Source: Symsagittifera roscoffensis | Lineage: Eukaryota; Xenacoelomorpha; Acoela; Convolutidae | Assembly: GCF_963678635.1 (NCBI RefSeq) | Contig: NC_087067.1 | Location: forward strand, 1,242,001-1,306,000 | Direction: 5' to 3' | Length of the DNA: 64,000 bases | Part shown: one piece after another, positions 1 to 10,649 of the stretch | Layout of the letters: every line of letters begins with the position of its first letter | Position numbering within the stretch: position 1 is the stretch's first letter | Notes under the pieces: model-generated | What the model was told of the DNA's origin: nothing | The model's input: only the letters and a program-made list of their open reading frames with translations | The model's database searches: none | Position numbers and translations under genes: made by a program

Positions 1-17
1 CAAGATTTTTTTTCAAA

Positions 18-176
18 TTAGGAGGGGTCCGAATCCGGAGGGGTCTTATAGTTGCTAATTCGGAGGGGTCCAAATCCGGAGGGGTCTTATATTAACTAAC
101 TCAGAAGGGTCCCAATCCGGAGGGGTCCAGATTCTGCCAGTCCGGAAGGGTCCTATTTGTGCCGATCCGGAGGGGT
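18..176. repeat. GGAGGGGTC minisatellite
   Basis: About eight irregularly spaced units built on TCCGGAGGGGTC, with variants such as CAGAAGGGTCC, separated by short AT-rich spacers. A single similar unit lies in each 3' non-coding region (near 19,980, 21,923 and 27,891), and a related GGAGGGTCC motif lies in the distal regions near 24,205 and 30,096. It is therefore a family-associated repeat and probably the end of the element's upstream terminal region. Confidence 0.7.
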
Positions 177-954
177 ATTATTTTATTAAAGGACTTAGGT
201 AGACGAAAGAACGACTAAAAAGTGAGAGGTATTAGGTTATTAGCACACAGGCTAGCTATCAGTGACTGCACTGCTAACTTGCCTTTCAATAAGAACCAGA
301 CCAAAACAAAACAGATCCGAACTCGGATATTCGCGACACTAAGTCTAAATTAAAAAGAGCGTGATTCATTGGTGTGGATTGTAACATAATACGTTTTTGG
401 GAAAAGTGACTGCCCTGAGGAGTTTAGTAGGTCTAGCTCGGGCAGTCCGAAGGCAGATAGGTAACACAGTACTCGGTGGGTGCAATAGCCGCCCACTTGA
501 GAAAATTACTGCCTTCAAAGTTTTGTCTGTTTGGGGCAGCACCGAGCAGGGAAAGCTTTTTCTTTAAAAGACAGGTTCGACTATTGTACTGCGACCGACT
601 AAGAGTACATTACACATACGTTTTTTTTAGAGACATTCATATTCTGTCAATATTTACATTTTTGTTTTTGATTTTAAGTCAACATAAACTGTGCTTGATT
701 GGGTAGTGAGTACACTATCTTTTAAATTGACTGATAACATCATATTGTGCTAGTTTTCAAATCTTACCACCGATAATCGGTTAGTGTGAATAAATTTTAT
801 ACAAACTTTACTCTGATAACATACAGGGATTCGTGGTCACTATTTAATAGATTCTTGTGAAAATTATTGTGTTGTGTCATTATTATTGTTAATAAAACTA
901 TAAGGTATCTAGCAATCGGGTTAAGTATAGGCATTAATAAGTGACAAATAGAGA
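177..954. other. 5' leader of retroelement copy 1, non-coding
   Basis: No convincing gene is seen. The stretch ends at the first gag-region ATG (955) and contains the folded RNA unit at 403-576. A 76-codon open frame at 476-706 runs through that fold and is not conserved in copy 2, so it is treated as chance. I looked for a tRNA-complementary primer binding site and could not identify one. Confidence 0.6.
403..576 (+). ncRNA. structured leader RNA unit L1
   Basis: Four helices can be drawn: GACTGCCC 408-415 with GGGCAGTC 440-447; GAAGGCAG 449-456 with CTGCCTTC 509-516; inside the latter GTGGG 476-480 with CCCAC 492-496; and CTGTTTGG 527-534 with CCGAGCAG 542-549. The unit ends in AGCTTTTTCTTT. 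Two homologous units at 31,190-31,360 and 31,375-31,540 keep the architecture with different paired bases, and share ACTTGAG and CTTTTTC. The function is unknown; packaging, dimerisation, internal initiation or primer binding are possible for a retroelement leader. Confidence 0.65.
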
Positions 955-1233
955 ATGAGTCTAGACAAGTCAAGGATACCAAAACGAGGTAATAGCTCTA
1001 GGAAATTCATACCTGAAAATCAAAGAAAAACGATGACCGATCCTTTTGTGGATTGGATCAAGCGATCCCGGTCCGATAAAGGGGAGACGGTTTCAGGCAG
1101 AATGGTTGAAACGAGAAGTCAGAAGACCTCAGAAGAGCGAACACACCGGGCCAGTCAAGAGACTTCGCGATTAGGGCAAGTTGGGAGCCACAACCTGGAG
1201 AGAGTAGAACCAGAGGGCTCGGCATCGCGTTAA
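955..1233 (+). CDS. short basic ORF ahead of gag, probable gag N-terminal segment
   Basis: A 92-codon ORF with an ATG start at 955, rich in Arg, Lys, Ser and Glu, with no recognised domain. In copy 2 the counterpart (31,898-32,341) shares an R-S-x-K motif and is in the same frame as the following gag ORF, separated by one TAA. That suggests this ORF is the broken-off N-terminus of gag rather than a separate gene. Here a frame change lies between 1,233 and 1,263. Confidence 0.5.
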   Translation: MSLDKSRIPKRGNSSRKFIPENQRKTMTDPFVDWIKRSRSDKGETVSGRMVETRSQKTSEERTHRASQETSRLGQVGSHNLERVEPEGSASR

Positions 1234-1262
1234 CGGATCCTGAAATAAATAATGAAAAGACG

Positions 1263-4200
1263 TTGAAGCAGAGAGTCAAGGCCCGGATCTCGACAAGCAC
1301 GAAGTTACCTGGGACCGAAAGGGTTACACCACCACCAGTGACGCCACTCGTGGATAACGGGGCAGCACTAGAGGAAGCCTTAACCAACATAGTGGACAGC
1401 TTAGGAGAACAAAACGAGCAGATGTCAATAAGGATGAGTGAACTAGAAAGAGCAGTTCACATTGAAAGAGAAAGTCTGCGGGAAGAAATAAACCGCAACA
1501 GTCAAGAAGTTAGCAGGAGCGAAAAACGCTTGAAAGTAAGAACGGACGAACATATGGCGAGGAACTTGTCGCGAATGACAAGAGAGGCGGAACAGCGAGA
1601 GTTACGCTTAAGAGACGAGATGGAGAAGTTAAGAATTCAACAAGAGCAGTCTCTTGGGACTCTTGACACAAAGATAGACGCGATGATGGAGAGGCGAACT
1701 CAGGCTATCATGGATAGGTTGGACGGGCTACTAAGCAGCAAGAGTGGACCAAAAGAAGGAGAGCCGAACTCGGGAGGTCCCAGCAGGGAACCGAGGGTGA
1801 ACTTCAATGAACATCAAAGGAGGAAGACGTATGGATCCACTAGAGGCAGGGGCAGTTCATCAGGCTATGCCACAAGGGGTAATGGAGCATGGGGCCCGAA
1901 CAGTAGAGCAAGTTCAACGGGGAACAGACAGACCTCCAACGAACGACCAACGCAAGGCACACATGCGACTGGGAGAGGTGATTCCGGCAACAGGGGGCAT
2001 GCAAGCACGAGGAGGAATCACGTGGGCCAAGCGGGAAACACTCACGGCGATTCGGATTGCAGGGATGCACCGCAGACAGAGCCTTTGACGAGGTGTGAGG
2101 ACACTCAAACGGGACACTCAAGGGATGCTACGGCAATGGCCACAGCATTCGAACCCCTAAACAGGTCTTTGGAGACATTCCTGACAAGGTTATCCAGAAC
2201 CAATGAACGCAGTGAGAAGTCCAGAAGAGTCTTTAAGAAACCAAGATGCTACAAAGACGAATCTGAATGCTGTATTGATACCTGGATAGAGGTAATGAAG
2301 CTGCATTTCGAGGAAGAGGACTTGTCGGAGAGACAGCAATGCAGCGCGCTCACCAGCAACTTAGAAGGGACAGCCCTGAACTGTGTCATGGCCAAGAAGC
2401 AATATCAACGTGACACTGCTGAGAAAATCTTCGAAATCTTGTTAAACCGTTTTGGATCAGGGGTGCAGGGGCACCAGGCGATGATGCGCTTTGAGAAACG
2501 GAGGCAACGAGAAGATGAAACGATAGACAAGTTTCTCGATGATTTGGAAATGCTGAGGAGACGCAGCCAACCGGACGAGTCAAACCGAAGGATGAACCTG
2601 GCCGTAGCCTCAAAATTTATCGATGGTGTGAAGAATGATGAACTTCGTACGATGCTAGCAACGCATTACACACCACTATCAACTAATGCGCCAACACCGG
2701 AGGAGTTGAGGCTCAAATCAAAAGAATATCTTTTGTTGAAACCTCCTTCGAGATCTGGAAATTACAAGAACAATTATGGCAATTTTAACAACGGACCAGC
2801 AAACCAAGGGAACAATTGGTACAAACCGAGGGATGATATGGACAAGAGACGCTCTTGTGCTAATTGCAGTTCAACGGACCATCATGTGTCAGCATGCTCA
2901 GCTTACAAACAAGGCATGAAAGCAATAGGCTTTAGCCTCGAGGACGAAGATGCGTCAGAGTTAGACCACGAGGATATCATGAGAGGAGTAATTGCGAAAT
3001 TCGGCCCGAGGTGTTTCTTTTGCAACTTGGAAGGTCATTTTAAATCAGATTGTCCGCAATTCTGGGATGCAGTGGCAGACATTAAGCATCCAAGACATGA
3101 AGAAGCTTTGTCAGGAGTAAAAGCCAGCAAGGCTCGACTTTTGAGTGAAGCAGAAGCACGCAGAAAGGATAAACCTCAAGAGCTGGCGGCTAAGAAAATG
3201 CAAGCGGTAATAGAGGAGACACGTGAGCCGGAAACAGCAACCGCGGCTCACGACTTCCAGATCGATTATAAGGCAGCCGCGAGGGATGCTCTAAATAGAG
3301 TGCAGCAGGAACTAGTGACGAAAGAGATCGAACAAAAAGTGAAACTTGAACTGGAAAATGAGAAACTTCAGGAGCAACTGAATACCATCGAAGCAACGGA
3401 GTTCGAAGAAACGAAAGCACCAAGCAGTTTGAGCATGAAACTTAATGTGATCTCCGGTCAGAGGTTCGGCATGGTGCCGCAAGGAAGCAAGATACAGTCG
3501 ATAATCTCAGTGGCTGGACACCACGTAATAGGAAATCTGAGTGAACCATCCGAGTTCACTTTGATGCATTTGGACACATATGCAGATTATCTGAGGCAGG
3601 TGGAACCACGCACCGAGTCGAGAGCCGTGCGAGCACTACTAACGACGGGTGGCCCTCGCGTGAAGAAACTTCATGGACGCTACCTAGAGGTCTATGGGCC
3701 GTATCAAGTGATGCTGAACGTGGATGGAATCAGTATCTACACCAGGACTTATGTAACAACAGATGATGACCAAATGGGGCAGATCTATTTGGGTGAGGAG
3801 GAACTCAAAGTCCGCAGGATAGGCCATGACGCCTTGATGGAACAAGATGCAGTACACATTGGGTATGAAGCAGATGTGACCACACATCTGCTCGACACCA
3901 ACGGAACAAAACTCGGAGTCACAGGGCTTCTGGACACAGGAGAGGTAGTGAGTGTGATGCCGATAAAAACTTGGAAAAGAATGGGCTTCACGCGGGAAGA
4001 TCTAATTCCAACGAATCTCCGACTGGCCGCCGCCAATCGAGGAGCTATCTACGTGGCCGGAAGAACACCAATAACGGTCCTCCACATGGGAGGACGGGAT
4101 CTTTGGATGAGCTTCCTGGTGGTAGAGAATCTGGACGACGCCGACCAATTCATCTTGGGCAGAGATTTTGTCAGGAATTTTGACGTGATGATTGACTTGA

Positions 4201-4742
4201 ACAACGGTCTGATACGGATTAGAAACCCGGACCGGAAGTATGTTAAGAGACCAATTAATAGGATAGTAACAGACGAAAACAAGGTACCAATTTTTTTAGA
4301 TAGAAAAGTAAAATTACAACCAGGACAAGCTGTGGTAGCAATTTTTAGAATGAGAAATTTGAATTCGTTAAGTGATAGTAAACAGGTTTGCTTAGTACCG
4401 AATCCAAATAGTCAGAGTTCGGTGATTTTAGGCCGGAGCTTCTCGGTAACGCGAAACGGACTGTGTGTCAGTGTGTTGTTGAACACACTGGACACCACGG
4501 TTTCAATCCAGCGTGGAAAGAAGCTTGGCTACGCTTTGCCGATGAGGACCGACTATGAGGAGACACAAAACTTGAAGAAATATAGTGTGAAAGACTGTCC
4601 TTATCACGCCAATAAAGATAAAATTTTAAAGAGGATTAATGAATTAAAATCTATTCATAAATTTTTTTCAATGAAATCCGAAACGGACGACGGCTTATCA
4701 AGCTGCTCGAATTTTCCGGAACGCCCTCGTCATATGAACTAG
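1263..4742 (+). CDS. gag: Gag-protease polyprotein of Ty3/Gypsy-like element
   Basis: An open frame of 1,159 codons. Residues about 35-160 are charged and heptad-like (coiled coil); 185-275 are Arg/Gly/Asn-rich and probably bind RNA. A retrotransposon capsid domain follows at about 310-500. Two CX2CX4HX4C zinc knuckles are encoded near 2,853-2,897 and 3,015-3,056. The aspartic protease shows D-T-G at 3,933-3,941 and the late ILGRDF block near 4,155. Copy 2 has DTGA where this copy has DTGE, so the residue after the active-site triad is unusual here. The open frame begins with TTG at 1,263; a frame break upstream probably hides the real start. The frame is lost at 4,740-4,742, where copy 2 continues into RT. 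Confidence 0.85.
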   Translation: MKQRVKARISTSTKLPGTERVTPPPVTPLVDNGAALEEALTNIVDSLGEQNEQMSIRMSELERAVHIERESLREEINRNSQEVSRSEKRLKVRTDEHMARNLSRMTREAEQRELRLRDEMEKLRIQQEQSLGTLDTKIDAMMERRTQAIMDRLDGLLSSKSGPKEGEPNSGGPSREPRVNFNEHQRRKTYGSTRGRGSSSGYATRGNGAWGPNSRASSTGNRQTSNERPTQGTHATGRGDSGNRGHASTRRNHVGQAGNTHGDSDCRDAPQTEPLTRCEDTQTGHSRDATAMATAFEPLNRSLETFLTRLSRTNERSEKSRRVFKKPRCYKDESECCIDTWIEVMKLHFEEEDLSERQQCSALTSNLEGTALNCVMAKKQYQRDTAEKIFEILLNRFGSGVQGHQAMMRFEKRRQREDETIDKFLDDLEMLRRRSQPDESNRRMNLAVASKFIDGVKNDELRTMLATHYTPLSTNAPTPEELRLKSKEYLLLKPPSRSGNYKNNYGNFNNGPANQGNNWYKPRDDMDKRRSCANCSSTDHHVSACSAYKQGMKAIGFSLEDEDASELDHEDIMRGVIAKFGPRCFFCNLEGHFKSDCPQFWDAVADIKHPRHEEALSGVKASKARLLSEAEARRKDKPQELAAKKMQAVIEETREPETATAAHDFQIDYKAAARDALNRVQQELVTKEIEQKVKLELENEKLQEQLNTIEATEFEETKAPSSLSMKLNVISGQRFGMVPQGSKIQSIISVAGHHVIGNLSEPSEFTLMHLDTYADYLRQVEPRTESRAVRALLTTGGPRVKKLHGRYLEVYGPYQVMLNVDGISIYTRTYVTTDDDQMGQIYLGEEELKVRRIGHDALMEQDAVHIGYEADVTTHLLDTNGTKLGVTGLLDTGEVVSVMPIKTWKRMGFTREDLIPTNLRLAAANRGAIYVAGRTPITVLHMGGRDLWMSFLVVENLDDADQFILGRDFVRNFDVMIDLNNGLIRIRNPDRKYVKRPINRIVTDENKVPIFLDRKVKLQPGQAVVAIFRMRNLNSLSDSKQVCLVPNPNSQSSVILGRSFSVTRNGLCVSVLLNTLDTTVSIQRGKKLGYALPMRTDYEETQNLKKYSVKDCPYHANKDKILKRINELKSIHKFFSMKSETDDGLSSCSNFPERPRHMN

Positions 4743-7204
4743 AATCTGACAAACCGGTTTTGCCAGAGATAGAACATTTAAAAGGGAAAATAGGTGAGGG
4801 AGATTTCAAAAAATTACGGGACCTCCTAAATCGGAACGCAGATGTATTTTCAAAACATAAGGCGGATATCGGTTGCTGTAATTTCGTCGAACACGAAATC
4901 GAACTAGAAGAAGGCGCCGTTCCCCATAGGGAAGGCGCAAGACGAATGACGCCTCACAAATCGGAAGCGTGCCGAACGGAAATAGAAATGTTGCTTGAAT
5001 ACGACATGATAGAACCCTAGAAATCGCCATGGGCTTGCGGAGTAGTAATGGCGAAAAAGAAAGGGGGGCAGCTTTGATTTTGTTGCGACTTTCGTTACTT
5101 GAACGCGGTAACGATAAAAGATGTGTACCCGATACCGCAAATAGACGAGAGCCTATCTAAACTTGGTGATGCCAAGTTCTTCACCACATTGGACTTAGGT
5201 TCTGCCTTCTGGCAGGTCCCTCTGCGGAAGAAGGACAGAGAGAAGACCGGATTCGCGTGCGAGTTGGGATTGTACCAGTGGAAGAGGATGCCCTTCGGCT
5301 TGTGCAATGCAACGGCCACTTTTCAAAGACTGATGGCTCAGGCTTTAACTGGAGTGACCAAGAAGTACGGGAACCTCGTGATGTGTTACGTGGATGAGGT
5401 AGTCATAGCGACACCGACCCTGGAAGACCACATTGATAGGCTCGATGAGGTCTTTGGATGCATGAAAAGAGCAGGATTAAAGTGCAAACCATCGAAATGT
5501 GAAATCCTTAGGGACTCGATTAAGTACCTAGGATGAATGGTGGATAGGCATGGTGTGAGGCCGGACCCGGAAGCAGTGGAAGCAGTGTTGACATGGAAAG
5601 CCCCCAGAATGGACACACAGCTCCTGAGCTTCTTAGGGTTTGCCAATTACTACCGAGAATTCATAAAAGGATATGCGGACAAGGTGTACCCCATGCAGAA
5701 GCTGATGCGCAACAAAGGGAAAAAGTTCGAATGGAACGATGAGGCACAGGTTGCTTTCGAGAACATAAAGCGGGAACTGTGCGAAGCGCCAGTGCTGGGC
5801 ATGCCTACAGAAAATGGTATGTATGTTCTCGACACAGACGCATCGGTGGTGGCCATCTCAGGAATCTTGCATCAAGAGCAAGAATGGAACGGAAGAACAG
5901 TTCTCCGTCCCATTGCATACGGCAGCAAAGTCTTGAGTGACACAGAGATGAAATATGGCGCACCAAAAGCAGAAATGTTTGCAGTAGTCCCCTTCGTGGA
6001 GAAGTACCGTGCATACTTGGGGAGCGCTTCCTTCAAGTTACGCGTGGACAACAGAGCGTTATCCTGGTTGAAGACCTACTCGATGGATCAAAGTTATATT
6101 GGTAGATGGATCGTAAGATTGGATGGCTACCATATGCTAATCGAACATAGGATGCGTGATAAACACCAGAATGCTGACAGCCTCAGCAAGAAAACTGAGT
6201 TCTATGAAAAATTGGAGCAGAAGCAGGCCAATCAGGCCGAAATAAAGGAGGGATTCCCGTTTCTGGACAAAGAAACTTATGAAGCGCTTCCCTTAACGAG
6301 ATGGTTGGATAAGTCTGGACATCCAATTCCAGGGCACCCTGAGTTACCTGTAGAGAAAGCAGCCGAGATAAACATCCTGTCCAAGGAGGACCCGGTCCCC
6401 TTGGATTTGTTGCTGCGCTCGAACCTGGTCTAGCAAGAACTCTCTCGCATGAATATAAACAGCCTCTCATTATTGGATAAAACGGTGCAAGTCACACCAC
6501 AAGTGATGCGGATGCTGGGTGGATTGTTAGAAAGAGAAGTGACCAGAGATGATCCCGAGTGGACAGCTGCAGTGGCATCACTAACAGTCAGTGAGAAAGT
6601 GAAGATCATGCCGTCCAGACGACAGCACGAAGAGAATGAGAAGGATTGTAGGACAATAGTTCAGCAACTAGTATCCTCAATACCCCAAGAGATTTTAACC
6701 AGTACTTCTTACGGACAGAAAGAACAGGGAAGCAGCAAGCGAAAGAAAACCGTCACCTTCGTGGACCAGGATAAGGAAGGTAAAAAGGTAGAACAAAATC
6801 GGCTGCAAGACTATTTGTCCGGGGAGACGAATGATGAAAAGAACCAGCGATCACAAGATCAACACCCGGGACAAGAAAATTTGTCCGGGGAGTCTGAGAT
6901 AGACGAGAAAATTCCTGATGAGAAACAGGACCTAGAGAACAAGGTTTTGTCAGGGGAGTTCAGATGGATGCGAAGAAGGCACAGACATGATCTGGAGGAG
7001 CGTGCAGTCTCCAGCACAACCTCTTCGACGGATGATGATTCCCGAAACTCAGGAATGGACACCTATTCAGACAGGAACTCGAGTTCGGGATCAGAACTGT
7101 CAGAACTAGCGATACACACGCTACTAGTGGAAACTCGGGCAAGGGACCTGGGTAGAGAGGCGTATCAGGATCCTGACAGCGATCGCTACCTTATACCAAG
7201 ATGA
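4743..7204 (+). pseudogene. pol: reverse transcriptase-RNase H region with four nonsense codons
   Basis: One frame runs from about 4,743 to 7,204, interrupted by TAG 5,018, TGA 5,075, TGA 5,534 and TAG 6,431. It covers the RT palm (catalytic Asp in TLDLGSAF near 5,190), the PFGLCNA block near 5,290, the catalytic box at 5,387-5,398, and RNase H with DTDAS near 5,833, a Glu in KAEMFA and an Asp in VDNRAL. The catalytic box reads Y-V-D-E, whereas both copy-2 versions read Y-V-D-D. A glutamate-rich linker with periodic LSGE motifs follows RNase H. At the two TGA sites a copy-2 version has Arg and at 6,431 it has CAG, so these are simple decay mutations. This RT is expected to be inactive. Confidence 0.9.
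6815..6960 (+). repeat. 66-bp-period TTGTCCGGGGAG repeats in the pol linker
   Basis: Motif starts at 6,815, 6,881 and 6,947 (the last with one change), exactly 66 bp apart, encoding L-S-G-E once per 22 residues. The middle copy is preceded by GGACAA, which can pair with TTGTCC. Copy 2 carries the same motif at the same place with a 42-bp period. Confidence 0.8.
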
Positions 7205-10109
7205 CTTAGAAACGATAGCGGTATCGAAACGTTCGATAAGCCTGTTGCCGCAGAAAGAGGTAGTCAGGACTGATCTTCAGCCGTTTGAACAAGAAACACA
7301 ACCGTTGGCGAAGATTTGGTGCGTTAAGATGGAAGAAGACACACATCAGCCCAACGAGCTGAATAGTCAGATGAGGGTCATGAAGACATACTTGAAGGCG
7401 AGATACAGACTCTCGGACCTTCTAAGAGCGCAGAGAAATGATCGCATGACAAGCAACCTGAACAGGTGGATCGAGAATGGTTCTCCGGATAAAGGGGACC
7501 TCGAGGAGGATAGTTATCGCATCCTGAGACAATACTTCATGCAGAAGGAAGGGAGGTTATATTTGAACAAGGACGGGATCGTGGCTTGCAAAAGAAGAGA
7601 GGAAGACAGAGTCCTATACAAGTATAACGCGATAGTGTTACCGCAACTCTATCAGACAGAACTATTATTCAGGTCACATGATCAGATGGGCCATCAGGGG
7701 ATCGACAAAGTATATCAGAGGATCCTGAAGCGCTTTGAGTGGCCTGGGATGAAAAAGGCATGCGAGAAATGGGTAACAGCATGTCTGTCATGCCAACAGG
7801 TCAAGGATCCAAGGAAGTTGCGATTTCCTTTACAATCGATCGAGTCGTCTGAATTCAACGAGGTGGTGCAGATAGATCACCAAAAGATATGCATGACAGA
7901 CAGTGGTTATAATCAAGTCTTGGTCATGATAGATCACTTCACGAAGTATGCAGAGGTCGTGCCCTGCATAACTGCCTCGGCGGAAGAGACATGCGACCAC
8001 CTGATCAATACGTGGATAGCAAGACATGGTTGTCCGATGACGTTTCAATCGGATAATGGAACAGCTTTCGTAGGAGAGCGTACGAAAGAGCTTATGAGAC
8101 GCTCACAGGTTGCTCAGGCTCACTCCACGACATACCACCCTCAGACGAATGGCTTAGTGGAAAGACAGAACAGGACGTTAGTGTCGATGCTGAGAGTATA
8201 TTGTTCCAGGTACATGACTGATTGGGACAGATACCTTCCACAGGTGATGGGAGCATATAATAGCACGCAACACTCCACCACTGGAGTCAGTCCACACATG
8301 ATGCTAACTGGACACGAAAAGTCTTTACCCTTAACCTTCTTCTACCCAGAATATGAGGGAAAGAAAACGTCCCCACAGGTCTACGTGAGGGATGTGATCA
8401 GACGCCAACAGGAGCTGAACGATTTGTGTAGACGAAACACTCAGCAGGCACAGGCAAGGCAGAGGAAAAGATTCGACAAGAAAGCAGCTGGTGCAAAGGC
8501 TTACTCGGTGGGAGACTACGTATGGGTATTCCAGAACGTTATACCACCGAAAGGGACAAAAAAGCTCCTAAAAAAATGGAGGGAACCCTTCATGATTACA
8601 GAGGTGCATCAGGAGGGACGCTTTTATAGACTGAGTACTGGCCGAGCCGCACACTACGAGAATATAAAGCCACACAATCCATCGACAGAAGACTGGTGTA
8701 TACCTGCAGACATGGAAGAAGGGGATTATCTGATGATGGATCCTGCTTGTGAGGTCAATGAAAAAGGCACCAGGGAGAAGAACGATGGAAACGAAGTCGT
8801 AGAGGAAGGTACGGATACACCGCTGGACCTGGATCCAAACGAACAGATCGAAGCGGACGATGAAACCTTACTCTACGCAGAGGAAGATTGGCAGGATCCC
8901 GAACAGATAGAGGTTCCCAAGAACTTGGAACCGGATCTTCCGTTCACCATACAGACTCGTCAGAAGGACCGGATGAGACCAAGAAAGAAATACAATCCTT
9001 ACGGTGACGACTTTGTAGTGGATAGGATAGATCTAAAGAAGATAGTGGAGGAAGTAGTGGGTCTAGAGGAAATAACTGTGTCACAAGAGATTGACATAGT
9101 CGATGATCACGACGATGAGTGGGTTGACGAATGGTCGAAACCCGAGGTAGAATTCGACGACGAGCAACAGCAGTCATATGAGCAAGACTTGACGAACCTG
9201 CGTGTCTTGGAGTGGCTGAATGAAACGACCTCGGATCCAGAGGAGACCAGCATCACGATTCAAGAAGTGGGTCGTGGAAGCATGAAATACATCAAGACCG
9301 AACGAGATGATCCTTCCTGGGCTGCCCAGGAAGGACGACTACTCATTCCAGCTTCTAACCTCGACTTGATACCCGGTATGCGATCGAAGGGGACGTCAAT
9401 GGATATTTTTGTCCGGGGAGTGGGGGTAGGACTTACCCACACTGAAAACTTGATAATAAAAAAATTGAGAATAGCGAGAGAAACAGGAGACTTAGAAGCA
9501 GAGACAGGCGAAGAACCTAAGAAACCTGACATAGGCAGGGTAGTTGAGTCATATTTTAACTTACCAAATGAATATTCAAGTAACATAATACTAACAGACA
9601 GTGATTTCATACTCACAAACAGAACATGTGCAATAGCAATCACAGCAGACATGAGTTTTAGGACAGCGTTAGCGGCAGATTTTAAGAGAGAATACAAAAA
9701 CGTGGAATTCCTTTGGAAGCAAAGACCAGGGATAGGGGGCGTAGCAGCCTTACCTCCGGCGGCGTCGCAGATACCGGGAAAATACTTGTGCTTCTTGGTA
9801 ACGAGGGCGACGGAGAAGCAGCACGTGGACCCAGAGAACCTAGTCTTGTCTTTGACGAGGCTGAGGGACTTCCTTGTCGAAATGGACGTGAAGGAGCTCT
9901 CGCTTCCAGTGTACGATCCAAACAGAGGAAGACTGCATCCTCGGGAATTGTACGCGCTTGTACACGTGATATTTTCTGATACGAACATACAAGTATATCT
10001 ACATAAGAAGTGGCTGAGTGATGTGCGAGAGAGTGTTAGGCCAAAGACTAAGTTGTATGTAAAATGTGATATGTGTGTTATGTTATGTTATGTTATGTTA
10101 TGTTATTAA
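7205..10109 (+). CDS. pol: integrase with long acidic C-terminal extension
   Basis: Open from about 7,190 in this frame; the longest ORF is called from 7,245 (TTG). The HHCC zinc domain (H-x4-H then C-x2-C) lies near 7,677-7,795. The rve core has its first Asp near 7,874, the second in QSDNGTAF near 8,050 and the Glu in GLVERQN near 8,160, so D,D,E is complete. A chromatin- or DNA-binding C-terminal fold follows around KKWREPF (8,575). About 450 further residues are acidic and unrecognised, ending in a conserved segment (DPNRGRLHPRELYALVHVIF) that is also kept in copy 2 at 63,757-63,820. The upstream frame ends at 7,204, so a frame change separates this from RT. The last codons lie in a TTATG microsatellite, which suggests the original stop was lost. 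Confidence 0.88.
10078..10107. repeat. TTATG microsatellite
   Basis: About six TTATG units at the 3' end of the integrase ORF. They encode a repeated Met-Leu-Cys-Tyr-Val tail that is absent from copy 2, so the terminal codons are probably not ancestral. Confidence 0.85.
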
Positions 10110-10413
10110 GATCATGGGTAAGTAGGGGTTAGTGACCATGAACAACTAAATGACGATCTTGGGAATAGATCCAAAGTTTGGACTGTCCAATCTTAGGTCG
10201 AATTCCAAAATTTTAGAAACCAATTGATTTTAATAAATTTTAGGATAAATATCTTTTTATCTGAACTGTTTTTAAGCAAATTTTAACGATATATGTTAAG
10301 GTGAAACAGACAAGTGTGATATTTGTGACTTCTTTTCTAGATCCTGATTGATCATTTAATAACTCACTTGAGTCAAATAACGAATCGAATCAAATCAAAC
10401 CTGAAAGAATAGA
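10110..10413. other. spacer between pol and the downstream coding block
   Basis: AT-rich, with no ORF. GTTTTTAAGCAAATTTTAA-like stretches and CTTCTTTTCTAG (ending 10,340) could serve as a splice acceptor for a subgenomic mRNA of the downstream block, by analogy with env splicing in retroviruses. This is inferred only. Confidence 0.4.
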
Positions 10414-10638
10414 ATGGACAACTTCAACTTGGATGAATTGATGGACCTGGCAGAGGCATATGTAGGACCGATGATAGATGCGATCTATCGTCGGCTGATC
10501 GATCGAGACTTCGCTCTGGAGAAACCAGAGGTAGTCATGTTGCTGACCGCCCTGATCAACATCTTGGGGCACGACAACCGTGGGGACCGCCCCACGGAAG
10601 TCCTGTTGATGGCAGCATATGGAGAAAAAGAGTACTAG
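10414..10638 (+). CDS. small acidic ORF heading the downstream block
   Basis: A 74-codon ORF with an ATG at 10,414. The product is acidic, predicted helical and unrecognised. It ends 11 bp before the ATG of the large SGNH-bearing ORF, which is in another frame, so it could be an upstream ORF or the N-terminus of the same polyprotein separated by a frame change. No second copy exists in the window to decide this. Confidence 0.45.
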   Translation: MDNFNLDELMDLAEAYVGPMIDAIYRRLIDRDFALEKPEVVMLLTALINILGHDNRGDRPTEVLLMAAYGEKEY

Positions 10639-10649
10639 ACCGCCCGAAC

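Noticed and set aside
403-576. Leader unit as spliced-leader RNA, snRNA or tRNA
   Set aside because: There is no SL1/SL2 exon with donor site, no Sm-site consensus, and no acceptor-stem/anticodon arrangement. The fold does not match classes I can recall.
476-706. 76-codon ORF in the copy 1 leader
   Set aside because: It runs through the conserved RNA fold, and neither homologous unit in copy 2 keeps a reading frame.
9260-9988. 242-codon antisense ORF
   Set aside because: It lies opposite the integrase C-terminal extension, which is supported by homology with copy 2. The antisense frame is a shadow.
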